From positions 1 to 64,000 of the forward strand of contig JAVXVG010000008.1 of assembly GCA_032229975.1 (NCBI GenBank): a stretch of DNA of 64,000 bases, written 5' to 3'. Position 1 is the first letter of the stretch; the number at the start of each line of letters is the position of its first letter. Source of the stretch: JAIVGV01 sp032229975. Its GTDB lineage: Bacteria; Acidobacteriota; Blastocatellia; Pyrinomonadales; Pyrinomonadaceae. This document shows positions 1 to 9,380 of this stretch, in pieces. Under the pieces are notes generated by a model. It had not been told where the DNA came from. It saw nothing but the letters and a program-made list of their open reading frames with translations, and did not search any database. The translations under genes and the position numbers were made by a program.

Positions 1-1
1 A

Positions 2-52
2 GATCGTGAAGTCGATCTTTCAGTCGCCGACGCGCGTGCATGGCTCGACTAG
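2..52 (+). CDS. possible 3' end of a gene cut by the window edge
   Basis: Reading frame 2 is open from the window edge to a TAG stop at 50-52, giving about 16 residues ending in ADARAWLD. The stop interlocks with that of the convergent lipase gene in the four-base CTAG at 49-52, an arrangement common for convergent genes. Sixteen open codons are weak evidence, and no family can be named. Confidence 0.3.
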   Translation, partial: DREVDLSVADARAWLD

Positions 53-3000
53 GAGCAGGCGGGTGGCTTGTCCGTGTGTTGTAGGATCAGATCGAAGAAG
101 CGTTCGACGGTCAGTCCTTCGGGCAGAGGCGACTTTTCAAATCCGACGACGCCGTAGGTCTCGCAGATGCGCTTGAAGGCGTATGAGCCCAGCTCGCGGT
201 AGCTCTCGAACTGCTCTTCGCTGTACATCTGATCGCCGGTGGACTCGTGCGGGAACAACTCGTGCGCGCGCGAGTAGTTGTAGATGTCCTTCGGCTCCGT
301 GCCGGTGAGGGTGGCCTTGACGTAGAGCAGGTAACCGTCGATCTCTTCCGCCGAGCCCGTGTACTCGTCAACGCACGAGTAGCAAATTCTGCCGAGCGCG
401 CAGTAGCCCTGCAACTTCTTCTCCTCTTCGCTCTGATACTCGTAGCTCTGCGGGAAGATATAAATCTTCTCGAAGTTGATCGGCACACCGAGATCGACTC
501 TCACCTTGCTAATCGCGTTGCCGAGTCCCTCGAAGGTGTAATCGTGATCCTCGCTGCCGTCGCTCGCGACGATGAAGCGACATCGGCGCAAGACCATCTC
601 GTAGAGTCCGAGATTCTCGAAGTGTCCGCCGTCGGAGATATAGACATACTGGTTCCTGTCGTTCGTTAAGCCGAGCGCCTCAGAGATGATGGGGCGGAAG
701 GCGAGTATGGGGCCCGACTGGTTGAAGGTGCTCTCACCGGCCTTGCCGGGATTGCCGAGCCACCAGCCGAGCCGCACGTTGAAGAGCGTCAGTAAAAAAG
801 TGATGAGCGGAGAAGAGTGATAGCCCATGTTGGGACTCACCGCCGCGCCGGAGACGGCGACCGCCGTGCCGAGCGAGATGGCGTGTAGGCTCTTGTCCAT
901 CGCGTAGAGGCGCGAGTCGCGATAGCCGACGCAATAACTTCCCGAATGCAGTGGCGAGACGGTGAACGACTCCGCCTTGCGATTCTGCCACGCGAGGTCT
1001 TCGCCGCCGACGAGATTGAGCGCGATGTTGACGACGTGCATCGGCTTGCACATGACGGCCAGCTCGAACGCGGGATGAGCCGCGTCGTCGTTGAAGGCCA
1101 TCTCCAAGAGCCTGCGGTTGGCGCGCAACTGCTCGACGCCCACGTCGCCCTCTTTGTCGCCCTCGTGCGGGACGAGCCTGCCGATCTCATCCGAGTTCGT
1201 CCACAAAGGCTTGAAGGCCGCCTCTTCGTAGAGTTCTTCGCTCTCGATAATGCGGTTCAACTCCGACGAGAGCGCAGCCTTCACGTCGCCCTCGCGCGTC
1301 ATGTCATAGGTCGGTGAGGTGGCCCGCAGGTAGTCTTCCAGTCTCTCTTTCAACTCGCGCGACAGACGGTTGTAAACGAACTCCGCAGGATCGTCGTCGC
1401 CCCTGCGCGACTTCGCCGCCACGAGCTTCGAGGCGAACGCGCGCAGATCGATGATGGCGTCGGCGTAGAAGCGTTGCGTGCGCAGCTCCTGCATCTGCAA
1501 GTTGTCCTGCTCGTCGAATCCTGTGAACGGGTTGGGCCGTCGGTCGCGCTCGTTGCGCGATGCGCCGAGGTAGGCGCGGATCAAACGGTCGCGATAGGCT
1601 GCGTGCAGCGAGAACTTGTTGATGTTGATGCCCCAGCCCATCGCGAAGCTGATGGCGACGGCGACGACGAGGAGCGCGAGCAGCAGGAAGCCCGGCGTGT
1701 GATAGAGATAGTTCAGCAAGAGGTAATGATCGAATGGCGCAGGAGTCAGATCGTACCAGTCAATCGGCTGGTGCGGGATGAGCACGTGCGACAACCACGT
1801 CACGAGGCGTGATGACGTTGGCGTCGTGAGGAGCCCGACGAGTTCGCGCACGATCCAGACCGTCAGCAGCGAGAGCATCGAGAGGAGGAAGACGGTGAAG
1901 AAGAGAGCGGCGAGCGAGAGCCCCGCGTTTCCGAGCGAGGACATTGTCGAACTCTTCTCAGCCTCCTTGCCGTTCGCGGGCGAGCGCGAGCTGCGACCGA
2001 AGACGAGCGTGATGAGACCGGAGGCCACGCCCGTCGAGCCGAGCGTGGCGTAAGCCGTCCCATGTAGGGCAGGGTGTAGCAGGAGAACAGGCGCAAAGAC
2101 GACGACGACGCTCGACACAGCCCACGCGAAGCAGACGATCAACAGCCAACCTCCGGCGCGCGCCAGCCACTCTCGATCCGCGTCGGTCGTGTACTTGCTC
2201 GTGAGCCCGATGAAGATCGTCACGGAGACGAGCACGAGCAAGAGGAAGAGCGGGAGCGCGAAGCAGGAATAGTAAGCAATCTTCGCGACGGTGAAGGCGC
2301 GCTGGCCGTCTACCATAAACCTGTGCACGAAAATATTGGTTGCGGCGAGCCACGTCAGCAGCCCGCTCAACGCGCCACCGATGAGGGCCATCAAGAACTC
2401 AAAGCCGTACCTCCAACGCTCGCGCGCGAGCAGGCTCGAAGGGCTCTGGTGAAGGACGAGGAAGGGCAGCGCGACGAGATAGCCGCCCACCTGTAGCACG
2501 ATGCCGAAGGCGACGGAGATAACCCACAGGTGCGTCCCGTCCGGCTCGTATCGCAGAAACGCGGGGAGCCACGACGGCACAGGGATGGCCGGATACCAAG
2601 AGTAAGCGAGCGTGCTAGAGACCGAGAGCAGGACGAAGGGCAGCAGGCAGAGCCACAAAAACCATTTCTGACTGCGCCAGCGCGAGTTGATGCTCACGCC
2701 GAGGCTCGGTCGATTAACGTAGATGTATGCGACGGCGACGATGCCGCACAGTAATCCCACGACGAAGACCATCGCGCCGTGCTCATTCGCCCAGTGGCGC
2801 GAGCTGGGCTTCTGCGCGATGGCGACGCCCCACGTATAGACGCGCGGCAGCACGAGCGCGGCAAGCACGAGCGGGACGAGCACCAACCAGTTGAGCAGCA
2901 AGTTTCTGAGATAGATAGCCACGAGCGTCCACGTGTCGGCCGAGAGCAGGCCCACCTTCGGGCTCATGTAGTTGCTATAAGCGCGCAGGTGCTTGATCGT

Positions 3001-3528
3001 CTCCGGTTCGGGTTGCAACGGAGATTGACGCGATGGATCGTTCTTCAAACGCGTGACGACGCCTTCGAGACCGCGCCGGTGAATCCATGCCGAGAGCCAA
3101 CCGCCGAGATAGCCGCCGCCCGAAACGGTCGAGAGGTAATCGAACTTCTGTAGCAGGTCGTGGCGCGCGAGTCCCTGCAAGACGCCGAGCCCGAAGGTGG
3201 CGCTGCGGATGCCGCCGCCGGACAGGCAGAGGGCCGAGCGCGAGCGCGACTTGTCTTTGTGCAGCCAGCTATAAAACTCCTTGACCATCTCGGAGTTGAT
3301 CTTCTTCTCGATCCGCTCGCGATCTTCGTCCGGCAGATCAATCGCGCCACCGCGCGCGTCCGTCAACCCGTAGTCGGCCTTCAATCCGGCGAGCTTGTCA
3401 GCGAACTCCTTGACGGGGAACTGCGCGTCGGGCCTCTGCGCGCCGTACTCTTCGATCAACACTTGATAGAGAGCGAGGGGCGCGTTCTCCCCCGTGTAGA
3501 GCGACAGCGGATCGTTCGTCTTTGCCAT
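49..3528 (-). CDS. patatin-like phospholipase with a large internal membrane module
   Basis: About 1159 residues. The patatin oxyanion motif SGGGIRS and the nucleophile elbow TVSGGGYLGG lie near residues 103-140 (nucleophile near Ser136). The partner motif ISDGGHFENLG lies near residue 966. Between them are roughly ten hydrophobic stretches, so the Ser-Asp dyad is split by a long membrane-spanning insert; ordinary patatin domains are about 200-300 residues. This suggests a lipid acyl hydrolase acting at the inner membrane; the substrate is unknown. I chose the ATG at 3528 because a GGAG lies 6 bases before it. An upstream ATG (3540) and GTG (3588) in the same frame lack a comparable site. The gene is convergent with the end of a possible gene at the window edge and divergent from the aldolase gene. 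Confidence 0.88.
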   Translation of the reverse strand: MAKTNDPLSLYTGENAPLALYQVLIEEYGAQRPDAQFPVKEFADKLAGLKADYGLTDARGGAIDLPDEDRERIEKKINSEMVKEFYSWLHKDKSRSRSALCLSGGGIRSATFGLGVLQGLARHDLLQKFDYLSTVSGGGYLGGWLSAWIHRRGLEGVVTRLKNDPSRQSPLQPEPETIKHLRAYSNYMSPKVGLLSADTWTLVAIYLRNLLLNWLVLVPLVLAALVLPRVYTWGVAIAQKPSSRHWANEHGAMVFVVGLLCGIVAVAYIYVNRPSLGVSINSRWRSQKWFLWLCLLPFVLLSVSSTLAYSWYPAIPVPSWLPAFLRYEPDGTHLWVISVAFGIVLQVGGYLVALPFLVLHQSPSSLLARERWRYGFEFLMALIGGALSGLLTWLAATNIFVHRFMVDGQRAFTVAKIAYYSCFALPLFLLLVLVSVTIFIGLTSKYTTDADREWLARAGGWLLIVCFAWAVSSVVVVFAPVLLLHPALHGTAYATLGSTGVASGLITLVFGRSSRSPANGKEAEKSSTMSSLGNAGLSLAALFFTVFLLSMLSLLTVWIVRELVGLLTTPTSSRLVTWLSHVLIPHQPIDWYDLTPAPFDHYLLLNYLYHTPGFLLLALLVVAVAISFAMGWGININKFSLHAAYRDRLIRAYLGASRNERDRRPNPFTGFDEQDNLQMQELRTQRFYADAIIDLRAFASKLVAAKSRRGDDDPAEFVYNRLSRELKERLEDYLRATSPTYDMTREGDVKAALSSELNRIIESEELYEEAAFKPLWTNSDEIGRLVPHEGDKEGDVGVEQLRANRRLLEMAFNDDAAHPAFELAVMCKPMHVVNIALNLVGGEDLAWQNRKAESFTVSPLHSGSYCVGYRDSRLYAMDKSLHAISLGTAVAVSGAAVSPNMGYHSSPLITFLLTLFNVRLGWWLGNPGKAGESTFNQSGPILAFRPIISEALGLTNDRNQYVYISDGGHFENLGLYEMVLRRCRFIVASDGSEDHDYTFEGLGNAISKVRVDLGVPINFEKIYIFPQSYEYQSEEEKKLQGYCALGRICYSCVDEYTGSAEEIDGYLLYVKATLTGTEPKDIYNYSRAHELFPHESTGDQMYSEEQFESYRELGSYAFKRICETYGVVGFEKSPLPEGLTVERFFDLILQHTDKPPACS

Positions 3529-3893
3529 GCGGAACTCCATTGGAGAGTTGAATGGTGCGGTTCGCGAGAGTTGCAGGCGCGCGGCCACTGCCGACGGCTC
3601 GCACTTGATCTGAGTTGATGATCAGCTTGTAAAAGAGACCGGCGCGTGAAGCTCCTTCTCGCCGGTCGTCGCTACTTGACGAAGTGACGGCGAAGGGCCC
3701 GCCGGAGCGAATCAGGGCCTGTGAGAGCGCGTGCACGATAGTGCGCAGGCGTTGAAAAGTCAATGCGTTTTTACTGCGCGTTTGCGCTCCGCTTTATCTT
3801 CGCGGGTCGGCGCGCGTTGCGCGCTTTTTCCGACGGTCGCTATAATGCGCTGTCTTGAATCAAAGAAGCGAAACCGGCGGGGGCGGAAAGGTC
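3529..3893. other. divergent intergenic region
   Basis: This 365-base stretch separates the lipase (-) from the aldolase (+). It contains one good + strand promoter near its right end. Apart from that I see no gene, repeat or strong hairpin. The open frames crossing it run into the lipase gene and look like shadows. Confidence 0.6.
3817..3846 (+). promoter_or_regulatory. sigma70-type promoter for the dapA-like/bshC genes
   Basis: TTGCGC at 3817-3822, an 18-base spacer and a perfect TATAAT at 3841-3846. The expected start of transcription is near 3853, giving a leader of about 40 bases to the GTG at 3894. A TTG at 3855 would be almost leaderless. Confidence 0.65.
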
Positions 3894-4892
3894 GTGCGTT
3901 CTATCGCGCGCGGCGCGCACTCTGCGGCGCGCGACCTGCGCGGCGTGCTGCTCCCGTTCACGACGCCCTTTGACGCGCGCGGCGAACTCGATCTCGACGC
4001 GCTGCGCTCGAACATCACGCGCTGGAACGAGACCGGCGTCGCGGGCTATGTTGCCCTCGGCTCTACAGGCGAGCGCGTGCATCTGGACGACGACGAAAGT
4101 CTGAAAGTGATCGAAGCGGCGCGCGCGGTCGTGCCGAAAGATTTAACCTTCATCGTCGGCGTCGGGCAGCAGAGTACGCGCGCGACGATCAACGAGGCGC
4201 AGCGCGCATCTCAGTCGGGCGCAGACGCGCTGCTCGTCATCACGCCCCACTTCTATCGCACGGCGATGACGCAAGCCGCGCTCACGCGTCACTACGAAGC
4301 GGTCGCCGATGCTGCGCTCGTGCCCGTCATCATCTACAGCATCCCGCAGAACACCGGCGTCGTGCTCGCGCCCGACACCGTCGCGCGTCTCTCGCAACAC
4401 AAGAACATCATCGGACTGAAAGAGAGTTCCGGCGACGTGGTGGCCTTCGTCGAGATGCTGCGCGTCGCCGACGAAAGTTTCTCGATGCTCACGGGCCACG
4501 CCTCGGCCCTACACGCCGCGCTCGCATCGGGCGCGCGCGGCGCAATTCTCGCCGTCGGCTGCTGCGTGCCGCGCTTCACGGTGGCGCTCACGCGCGCCGT
4601 CGAATCAGGTGACAACGAGCGCGCACGGCAGATGCAGGCGCGACTCGTCCCGCTCGCTCGCGCCGTCACGACGAGCTATGGCGTCGGCGGTCTCAAACAC
4701 GCGCTCGATCTCGCGGGCTATCAAGGCGGCACGGTGCGCGCGCCGCTCTCGATGCCAGACGCCGCCGCGCGCGCCGAGATCGCGCGGCTCATCAAAGAGT
4801 TCATGGGTGAAGAGGATCGAACGACGCAGGGCGACGATGGCGCGCGGCGGCGTCTTGGCGCGCGGCGGCGTCTTAAAGGAGCGGCGAGTTGA
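3894..4892 (+). CDS. dihydrodipicolinate synthase family aldolase (DapA-like)
   Basis: A (beta/alpha)8 class I aldolase of the DHDPS/N-acetylneuraminate lyase family, about 332 residues. Visible are the start motif GVLLPFTTPFD, the pyruvate-binding loop ALGSTGE, the catalytic tyrosine in IIYSIPQNTG, and the Schiff-base lysine in GLKESSGD (about residue 176). True DapA usually has GTTGE, so the exact aldehyde substrate is open (lysine synthesis, keto-sugar acid or hydroxyproline catabolism are all possible). The C-terminus ends in an Arg/Gly-rich tail, unusual for the family. The GTG at 3894 preceded by GGAAAGG is preferred; a TTG at 3855 would add 13 residues. The stop overlaps the bshC start by 4 bases. 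Confidence 0.85.
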   Translation: MRSIARGAHSAARDLRGVLLPFTTPFDARGELDLDALRSNITRWNETGVAGYVALGSTGERVHLDDDESLKVIEAARAVVPKDLTFIVGVGQQSTRATINEAQRASQSGADALLVITPHFYRTAMTQAALTRHYEAVADAALVPVIIYSIPQNTGVVLAPDTVARLSQHKNIIGLKESSGDVVAFVEMLRVADESFSMLTGHASALHAALASGARGAILAVGCCVPRFTVALTRAVESGDNERARQMQARLVPLARAVTTSYGVGGLKHALDLAGYQGGTVRAPLSMPDAAARAEIARLIKEFMGEEDRTTQGDDGARRRLGARRRLKGAAS

Positions 4893-6616
4893 GCACGACG
4901 ACCGAGACAGCGACAGAGACAGTGGAGGCGGCCTGTTATAGCACGCCGGAAGAGGCGGGCTTGCGCGTCGAGCGACTGCCCTTCGCGCGCATCCCGCAGC
5001 AGACGCGTCTCTTCCTCGACTACCTGCGCGATCCCACGTCGCTCAGAAATTTCTACCCTTCAGCCGTCCGCTATCATCACGAACTCTCCGCACGCGCCCC
5101 TGAAGTTCTCGCCGCACACGAGACGGATCGCGTCGCGCTCTGCGACGCGCTCGAAGAGATGAATCGCGCGTGGGGCGCAGGCGCGGAGACTCTGGCGAAC
5201 GTCGCGCGCCTGCGATCAGAAAAATGTATCGCGGTCGTCTCCGGCCAGCAGGTCGGATTATTAACGGGGCCACTCTACACGATCTATAAGGCGCTCTCCG
5301 CCGTGAAGCTCGCCGGTTGCCTGACGCAGCGCGGGACAGAGGCCGTGCCCGTCTTCTGGATGGCGACCGAGGATCACGACTGGGAGGAAGTGCGCGCCGC
5401 CGAGTTCACAGCCTGCGACGGCCGCCTCGCAACGACTAACGTTCCCGCCGCGATGCACGAAGAGGGCGAGCCCGTCGGTCGCACGCTGATCGACGATTCG
5501 ATCAATGAAACGATCCAGCGACTGCTCGACGTGCTGCCCACCACAGAGTTCTCCGCCGATCTCGAACGCACTCTGCGCGACGCTTACGCAACGGGTCGCA
5601 CCTACGGCGAGGCCTTCGCGCGACTCTTAACCGCGCTCACGCGTCAACACGGTCTTGTCCTGCTCGATCCGCTCGACGGGCGTTTGAAGCGACTCGCCGC
5701 GCCGCTCTACGCCGAAGCCGCGCGCCGCGCGCCGGAGATCGCTTCGGCAGTCGAAGCGCGCAGTCGCGAACTCGTCGAGGCCGGATATCACGCGCAGGTG
5801 CACGCATCGAGCGATTCCTTCCCGCTCTTTCTTCACGCCGGAGGCAAGCGGCGCGTCGCGCTCGCGCGCGCAAGCGATGGCCGCTATTACGCGAAGGGGA
5901 TGAAAGGCGCGGAGCAAACGAACGATGGCTATACCGCCGACGAGTTGGCTGAGTGGGCTCTGCGTGAACCTGAGACGTTCAGCCCGAACGTGACGCTGCG
6001 CGCCGTCGTGCAGGACTATCTTTTGCCCACGGTCGCTTACTACGGCGGCGCAGCCGAGATCGCCTACTTCGCGCAGACGGCGGAAGTCTATCGCGTGCTC
6101 AACCGGCCCCCGACGCCGATCCTTCACCGCGCGAGCTTGACCTTGATTGAGCGTCGCACGGGTCGCGCGCTTGAACGATACGATCTGCATCTCGCCGATT
6201 TCTTCGACGGTCTCGATGCGGTCATCGCGCGCGTCGTCGAGCGTCATCTCGGAGTCGAACAATCGCGCGCCTTCGATCACGCGGGGGAGAAGATCGATTC
6301 CGCGCTCTCGGAACTCGGTGAGACCTTGCGTGCTTTCGATCCCACCCTCGCCGACGCGCTCTCGCACGGCTCAGAGAAGATCGAGCATCAACTCACAGGC
6401 TTGCGCTCGCGCTTCCATCGCGCGCAGATGGCCCGCGACCGCGCCGCCAATCGACAACTCGAACGCGCCGCCGCGCTCCTCTACCCGGAGAAGGCTTTGC
6501 AGGAGCGACACCTCAACATCACTTCGCTCGTCGCGCGCCACGGTCTCTACTGCCTCGACTGGATTTTCAGCGCGATTGATATCGGCTCGGTCGATCATCA
6601 GATTGTTTATCTCTAG
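4889..6616 (+). CDS. bshC: bacillithiol biosynthesis cysteine-adding enzyme BshC
   Basis: A 575-residue protein, close to the usual BshC length (about 540). It carries the family hallmark SGQQVGLLTGPLYTIYK near residues 112-130, the segment PVFWMATEDHDWEE, a coiled-coil region in the C-terminal half, and the conserved C-terminal end CLDWIFSAIDIGSVDHQ. BshC condenses cysteine with glucosaminyl-malate in the last step of bacillithiol synthesis (cytosol). The start is a TTG at 4889 that overlaps the aldolase stop (TTGA); AAGGAG at 4876-4881 precedes it by 7 bases, so the two genes look translationally coupled. BshA and BshB are not in the window. Confidence 0.93.
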   Translation: MSTTTETATETVEAACYSTPEEAGLRVERLPFARIPQQTRLFLDYLRDPTSLRNFYPSAVRYHHELSARAPEVLAAHETDRVALCDALEEMNRAWGAGAETLANVARLRSEKCIAVVSGQQVGLLTGPLYTIYKALSAVKLAGCLTQRGTEAVPVFWMATEDHDWEEVRAAEFTACDGRLATTNVPAAMHEEGEPVGRTLIDDSINETIQRLLDVLPTTEFSADLERTLRDAYATGRTYGEAFARLLTALTRQHGLVLLDPLDGRLKRLAAPLYAEAARRAPEIASAVEARSRELVEAGYHAQVHASSDSFPLFLHAGGKRRVALARASDGRYYAKGMKGAEQTNDGYTADELAEWALREPETFSPNVTLRAVVQDYLLPTVAYYGGAAEIAYFAQTAEVYRVLNRPPTPILHRASLTLIERRTGRALERYDLHLADFFDGLDAVIARVVERHLGVEQSRAFDHAGEKIDSALSELGETLRAFDPTLADALSHGSEKIEHQLTGLRSRFHRAQMARDRAANRQLERAAALLYPEKALQERHLNITSLVARHGLYCLDWIFSAIDIGSVDHQIVYL

Positions 6617-6647
6617 CAGAGTTCAAACGTCGAAGTCAGGAGGAGCA

Positions 6648-7148
6648 ATGAAGTACATCACCATGCTTGCCTTCGGGATACTACTGGTTTCGGCTACGTC
6701 CGCTTACGCGCAAGTGTGGCAGGAGATAAAACCTATCGAATCGACATGTAAAGACGTGGCGCGCTTGCTCGGTGGCAAACCGTGCGACAGTGCTGAGATC
6801 AAGTATGAATTGCCGACGGTGAACATCTACATCAGCATCGCAAAGACCGGCTGCGATAAATCCGGCTGGGGATATAATGTGCCTGCCGGTACGGTGATCG
6901 GCGTCCGAGCCTTCCTGAGTCTTTCACACGTGTTTATCTCTGACCTGCATATTGACGAGTCGAAACTTAAACCGGGCGACGCTGGCGATATGTTAGACAT
7001 ACTCGTCTGGGAGAGTGACGAGCTAGGAGTGAAGCTGGAGACCAGTAAGGAAAAGCAAGTGATAACCGCAAGTTACTATCCAGCAGCCAAGTATAATCAT
7101 TTATTCTGCACACCTCCATCCAAATCTCCGCCGATACATAATCGCTAA
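6648..7148 (+). CDS. small secreted protein of unknown function
   Basis: A 166-residue protein with a clear Sec signal peptide (MKYITMLAFG..., cleavage likely after SAYA at about residue 20). The mature part has four cysteines (STCKD, KPCDS, TGCDK, LFCTP), which could form two disulfides. An excellent AGGAGG at 6638-6643 sits 4 bases before the ATG; the frame is open further upstream but that part lies inside bshC. Its GC content is clearly lower than the neighbours'. It starts 31 bases after bshC and ends 9 bases before mutL, so it is probably co-transcribed. I do not recognise the family. Confidence 0.8.
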   Translation: MKYITMLAFGILLVSATSAYAQVWQEIKPIESTCKDVARLLGGKPCDSAEIKYELPTVNIYISIAKTGCDKSGWGYNVPAGTVIGVRAFLSLSHVFISDLHIDESKLKPGDAGDMLDILVWESDELGVKLETSKEKQVITASYYPAAKYNHLFCTPPSKSPPIHNR

Positions 7149-7157
7149 TACCTCATC

Positions 7158-9380
7158 ATGTCCAAGATTCGCGTCCTCTCAGATCATCTTGCTAACCAGA
7201 TCGCCGCAGGCGAGGTCGTCGAGCGACCCGCTTCGGTGGCGAAGGAGTTGGTTGAGAACTCAATCGACGCGGGCGCGCGCTCGGTCGAAGTCGATGTCGA
7301 AGCGGGTGGCCGCAGACTCCTTCGCGTGGCGGACGACGGGTGCGGGATGACGCGCGACGATGCGGTGCTCTCCTTCGAGCGGCACGCCACGTCGAAGATC
7401 GCCACGGCGGAAGACCTCATGTCAATCTCAACGCTCGGCTTTCGCGGCGAGGCTCTGGCTTCCATCGCTTCGGTCGCGCGCGTCGAGTTGGTGACTTACG
7501 CGCAGGATGATGACGCTGCGACGCGTGTGCAGATCGACGGCGGGCGGATGCGCGACGTGTCTGCGGCGGCCCGACCGAAGGGTACGACCATCACCGTGCG
7601 CGATCTCTTCTTCAACGTCCCTGCGCGCAGGAAATTTTTGCGCTCCGAAGCGACGGAGAGTTTTCATCTGACGAACCTCGTCACACACTACGCGCTCGCG
7701 CATCCTGAGATCGCTTTCACACTCACGAACAACGGGCGCGAAGTCTTGCGTTGTGCGGCGGCGGCAGACCTTCGCGAGCGCGCATATCAAATCTTCGGCG
7801 CGGAATTTCTTGAGGGCCTGCTTGCAGTCGATGGTGGTCATGAAAAGACCGCGCGCGTGCGTGGCTACGTCTCCGCGCCGCGCGAGCGTCGCACGTCGAG
7901 AGACGCGCAGTATCTCTTCGTCAACGGTCGCTACGTGCGCGACCGGCTCGTCAGTCGTGCGCTCACCGAGGGTTATCGCACGGTCTTGCCGCACGGGGTC
8001 TTTCCGGCGGCGTTGCTCTTTCTCGACGTGCCGCTCGAAGAGGTTGACGTGAACGTGCATCCGGCGAAGACCGAGGTGCGCTTCCGACGCGCTTCAGCCG
8101 TCGCCGATGCCGTGCGCGAGTCGGTGCGCGCCGCGCTCGCCGCGAATGGTTACGTTCAACGCGCGGCGGAACATTACGACGAAGCTGCTCAGAGTTTCGA
8201 TGCGGGCGGCACGCGCGATCTCGCGGGCGGAGAGTTTGCGCGCAGCAACGAAGCGACGGCTTCACGACAGGAAGTGATCGAGTTCGGCTTCGATGCGCCA
8301 CCGCTCGACGCGCCGTCATCGTTGCACGACGAAACTGCCGCGCCGCACGAGCCGTCTGCCAGCGCGGACGTGCAGCCGGAACAACTGCACGAGTCGTCGC
8401 AACAACTGCACGGGTCATCTGTGCGCTTGCACGAGTCACCTGTAGAGTTGCACAAGTCACCTGTGCGGCTGCACGAGTCATCTGCACGCGTGTACGAACC
8501 GTCTTCGCAGTTGCACGAGTCGTCTGTGAGCGTGCACGAGAAAGGTGTGATGCTGCACGAGTCGCCTGTGCCTCTGCACGAGGAATCTGCACAACTGCAC
8601 GGGGAATCTGTGCGGCTGTATGACTCGTCGGCGCAGCCGGAGGGGACGGCGTCGGGCGCGCTGGTGCGAACGTTGAATGCGTGCGAGTCGGCGACTTCGC
8701 GCGAATCAGTTGCGTCGCGCGCGCGTGAAGCGGTTGAAAGTCGGTTGCCGCCTTTGAATTCGATTGCGGGTGCGTTGGCTGATGTTGCAGTGGGCGGGGC
8801 GTCGTCGAACGTGCGACCGCTTTTCCAGCTCGAAGAGAGTTACATCGTGGCGGTGGACGGCGAGGGCCTGCTGATGATCGATCAGCATGCGGCGCACGAG
8901 CGTGTGCTGTTCGACAAGTATCGCGCGTTGGAAGAATCGCGCGCGTCGGAGTCGCAGCAGTTGCTCGTCCCTGAAACTTTCGATCTCACTCCGGCGCAGG
9001 CCGCCGCGTTCGACGCGGTGGCTGATGATCTCGAAACTTACGGCTTCGGCTTGATGCGTTTGTCGGGCCGCACGGTGGCGGTGAAGAGCGTGCCCGCAGA
9101 CCTGCCCGCGTCGGAGGCGCGCAACATGCTCGCCGAAGCTCTCGATGCGGTTGAGACGGAGCGACGCGGGGCAGCGCGGGCCACCTTGCGCGAGCGCGTA
9201 GCGGCGTCGCTCGCGTGCCGCGCGGCGATCAAAGTCAATATGCCGCTCGCGCCGGAGAAGATGCGCTGGCTGATCGATCGACTGCTGCTGACATCTTCGC
9301 CGACGACCTGTCCACATGGCCGCCCGGCGATCCTGCGCCTCACCACGCGCGATATCGAGCGCGGCTTTCACAGACCATAA
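7158..9380 (+). CDS. mutL: DNA mismatch repair protein MutL with a repeat-expanded linker
   Basis: 740 residues. The N-terminal GHKL ATPase (about 1-330) shows the motifs ENSIDAGA, DDGCGM, LGFRGEAL and FFNVPARRKFL. The C-terminal dimerisation domain starts near 550 and has DQHAAHERVLFD, which matches the MutL endonuclease motif DQHA-x2-E-x4-E with Asp at the last position, plus ACRAAIKVN and CPHGRP. It is therefore probably a nicking-type MutL, as expected where MutH is absent. Between them is a linker that contains a 12-copy, 7-residue repeat (separate entry). MutL couples MutS mismatch recognition to strand nicking. It is the last gene of the run that begins with the aldolase, 9 bases after the secreted-protein gene. 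MutS is not in the window. Confidence 0.96.
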   Translation: MSKIRVLSDHLANQIAAGEVVERPASVAKELVENSIDAGARSVEVDVEAGGRRLLRVADDGCGMTRDDAVLSFERHATSKIATAEDLMSISTLGFRGEALASIASVARVELVTYAQDDDAATRVQIDGGRMRDVSAAARPKGTTITVRDLFFNVPARRKFLRSEATESFHLTNLVTHYALAHPEIAFTLTNNGREVLRCAAAADLRERAYQIFGAEFLEGLLAVDGGHEKTARVRGYVSAPRERRTSRDAQYLFVNGRYVRDRLVSRALTEGYRTVLPHGVFPAALLFLDVPLEEVDVNVHPAKTEVRFRRASAVADAVRESVRAALAANGYVQRAAEHYDEAAQSFDAGGTRDLAGGEFARSNEATASRQEVIEFGFDAPPLDAPSSLHDETAAPHEPSASADVQPEQLHESSQQLHGSSVRLHESPVELHKSPVRLHESSARVYEPSSQLHESSVSVHEKGVMLHESPVPLHEESAQLHGESVRLYDSSAQPEGTASGALVRTLNACESATSRESVASRAREAVESRLPPLNSIAGALADVAVGGASSNVRPLFQLEESYIVAVDGEGLLMIDQHAAHERVLFDKYRALEESRASESQQLLVPETFDLTPAQAAAFDAVADDLETYGFGLMRLSGRTVAVKSVPADLPASEARNMLAEALDAVETERRGAARATLRERVAASLACRAAIKVNMPLAPEKMRWLIDRLLLTSSPTTCPHGRPAILRLTTRDIERGFHRP
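8385..8636 (+). repeat. 12 tandem 21-bp repeats coding a His-containing heptad in the MutL linker
   Basis: Twelve consecutive in-frame 21-bp units encode variants of LHESSVR (for example LHESSQQ, LHGSSVR, LHESPVE, VYEPSSQ, VHEKGVM, LYDSSAQ). Position 1 is hydrophobic, position 2 is His in ten units and Tyr in two, position 3 is mostly Glu. The units are diverged at DNA level, so the array is not fresh. The tract is in the disordered linker between the ATPase and dimerisation domains. Confidence 0.92.

Noticed and set aside
3398..3763. 121-codon open frame on - in the divergent region
   Set aside because: Mostly overlaps the lipase gene in another frame; no motif or ribosome site.
5627..6367. 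246-codon open frame on - inside bshC
   Set aside because: bshC carries the family motifs end to end, so this frame is a shadow.
8385..8636. Possible CRISPR-like array
   Set aside because: The 21-bp units are contiguous with no spacers, are in frame and code a heptad within mutL.
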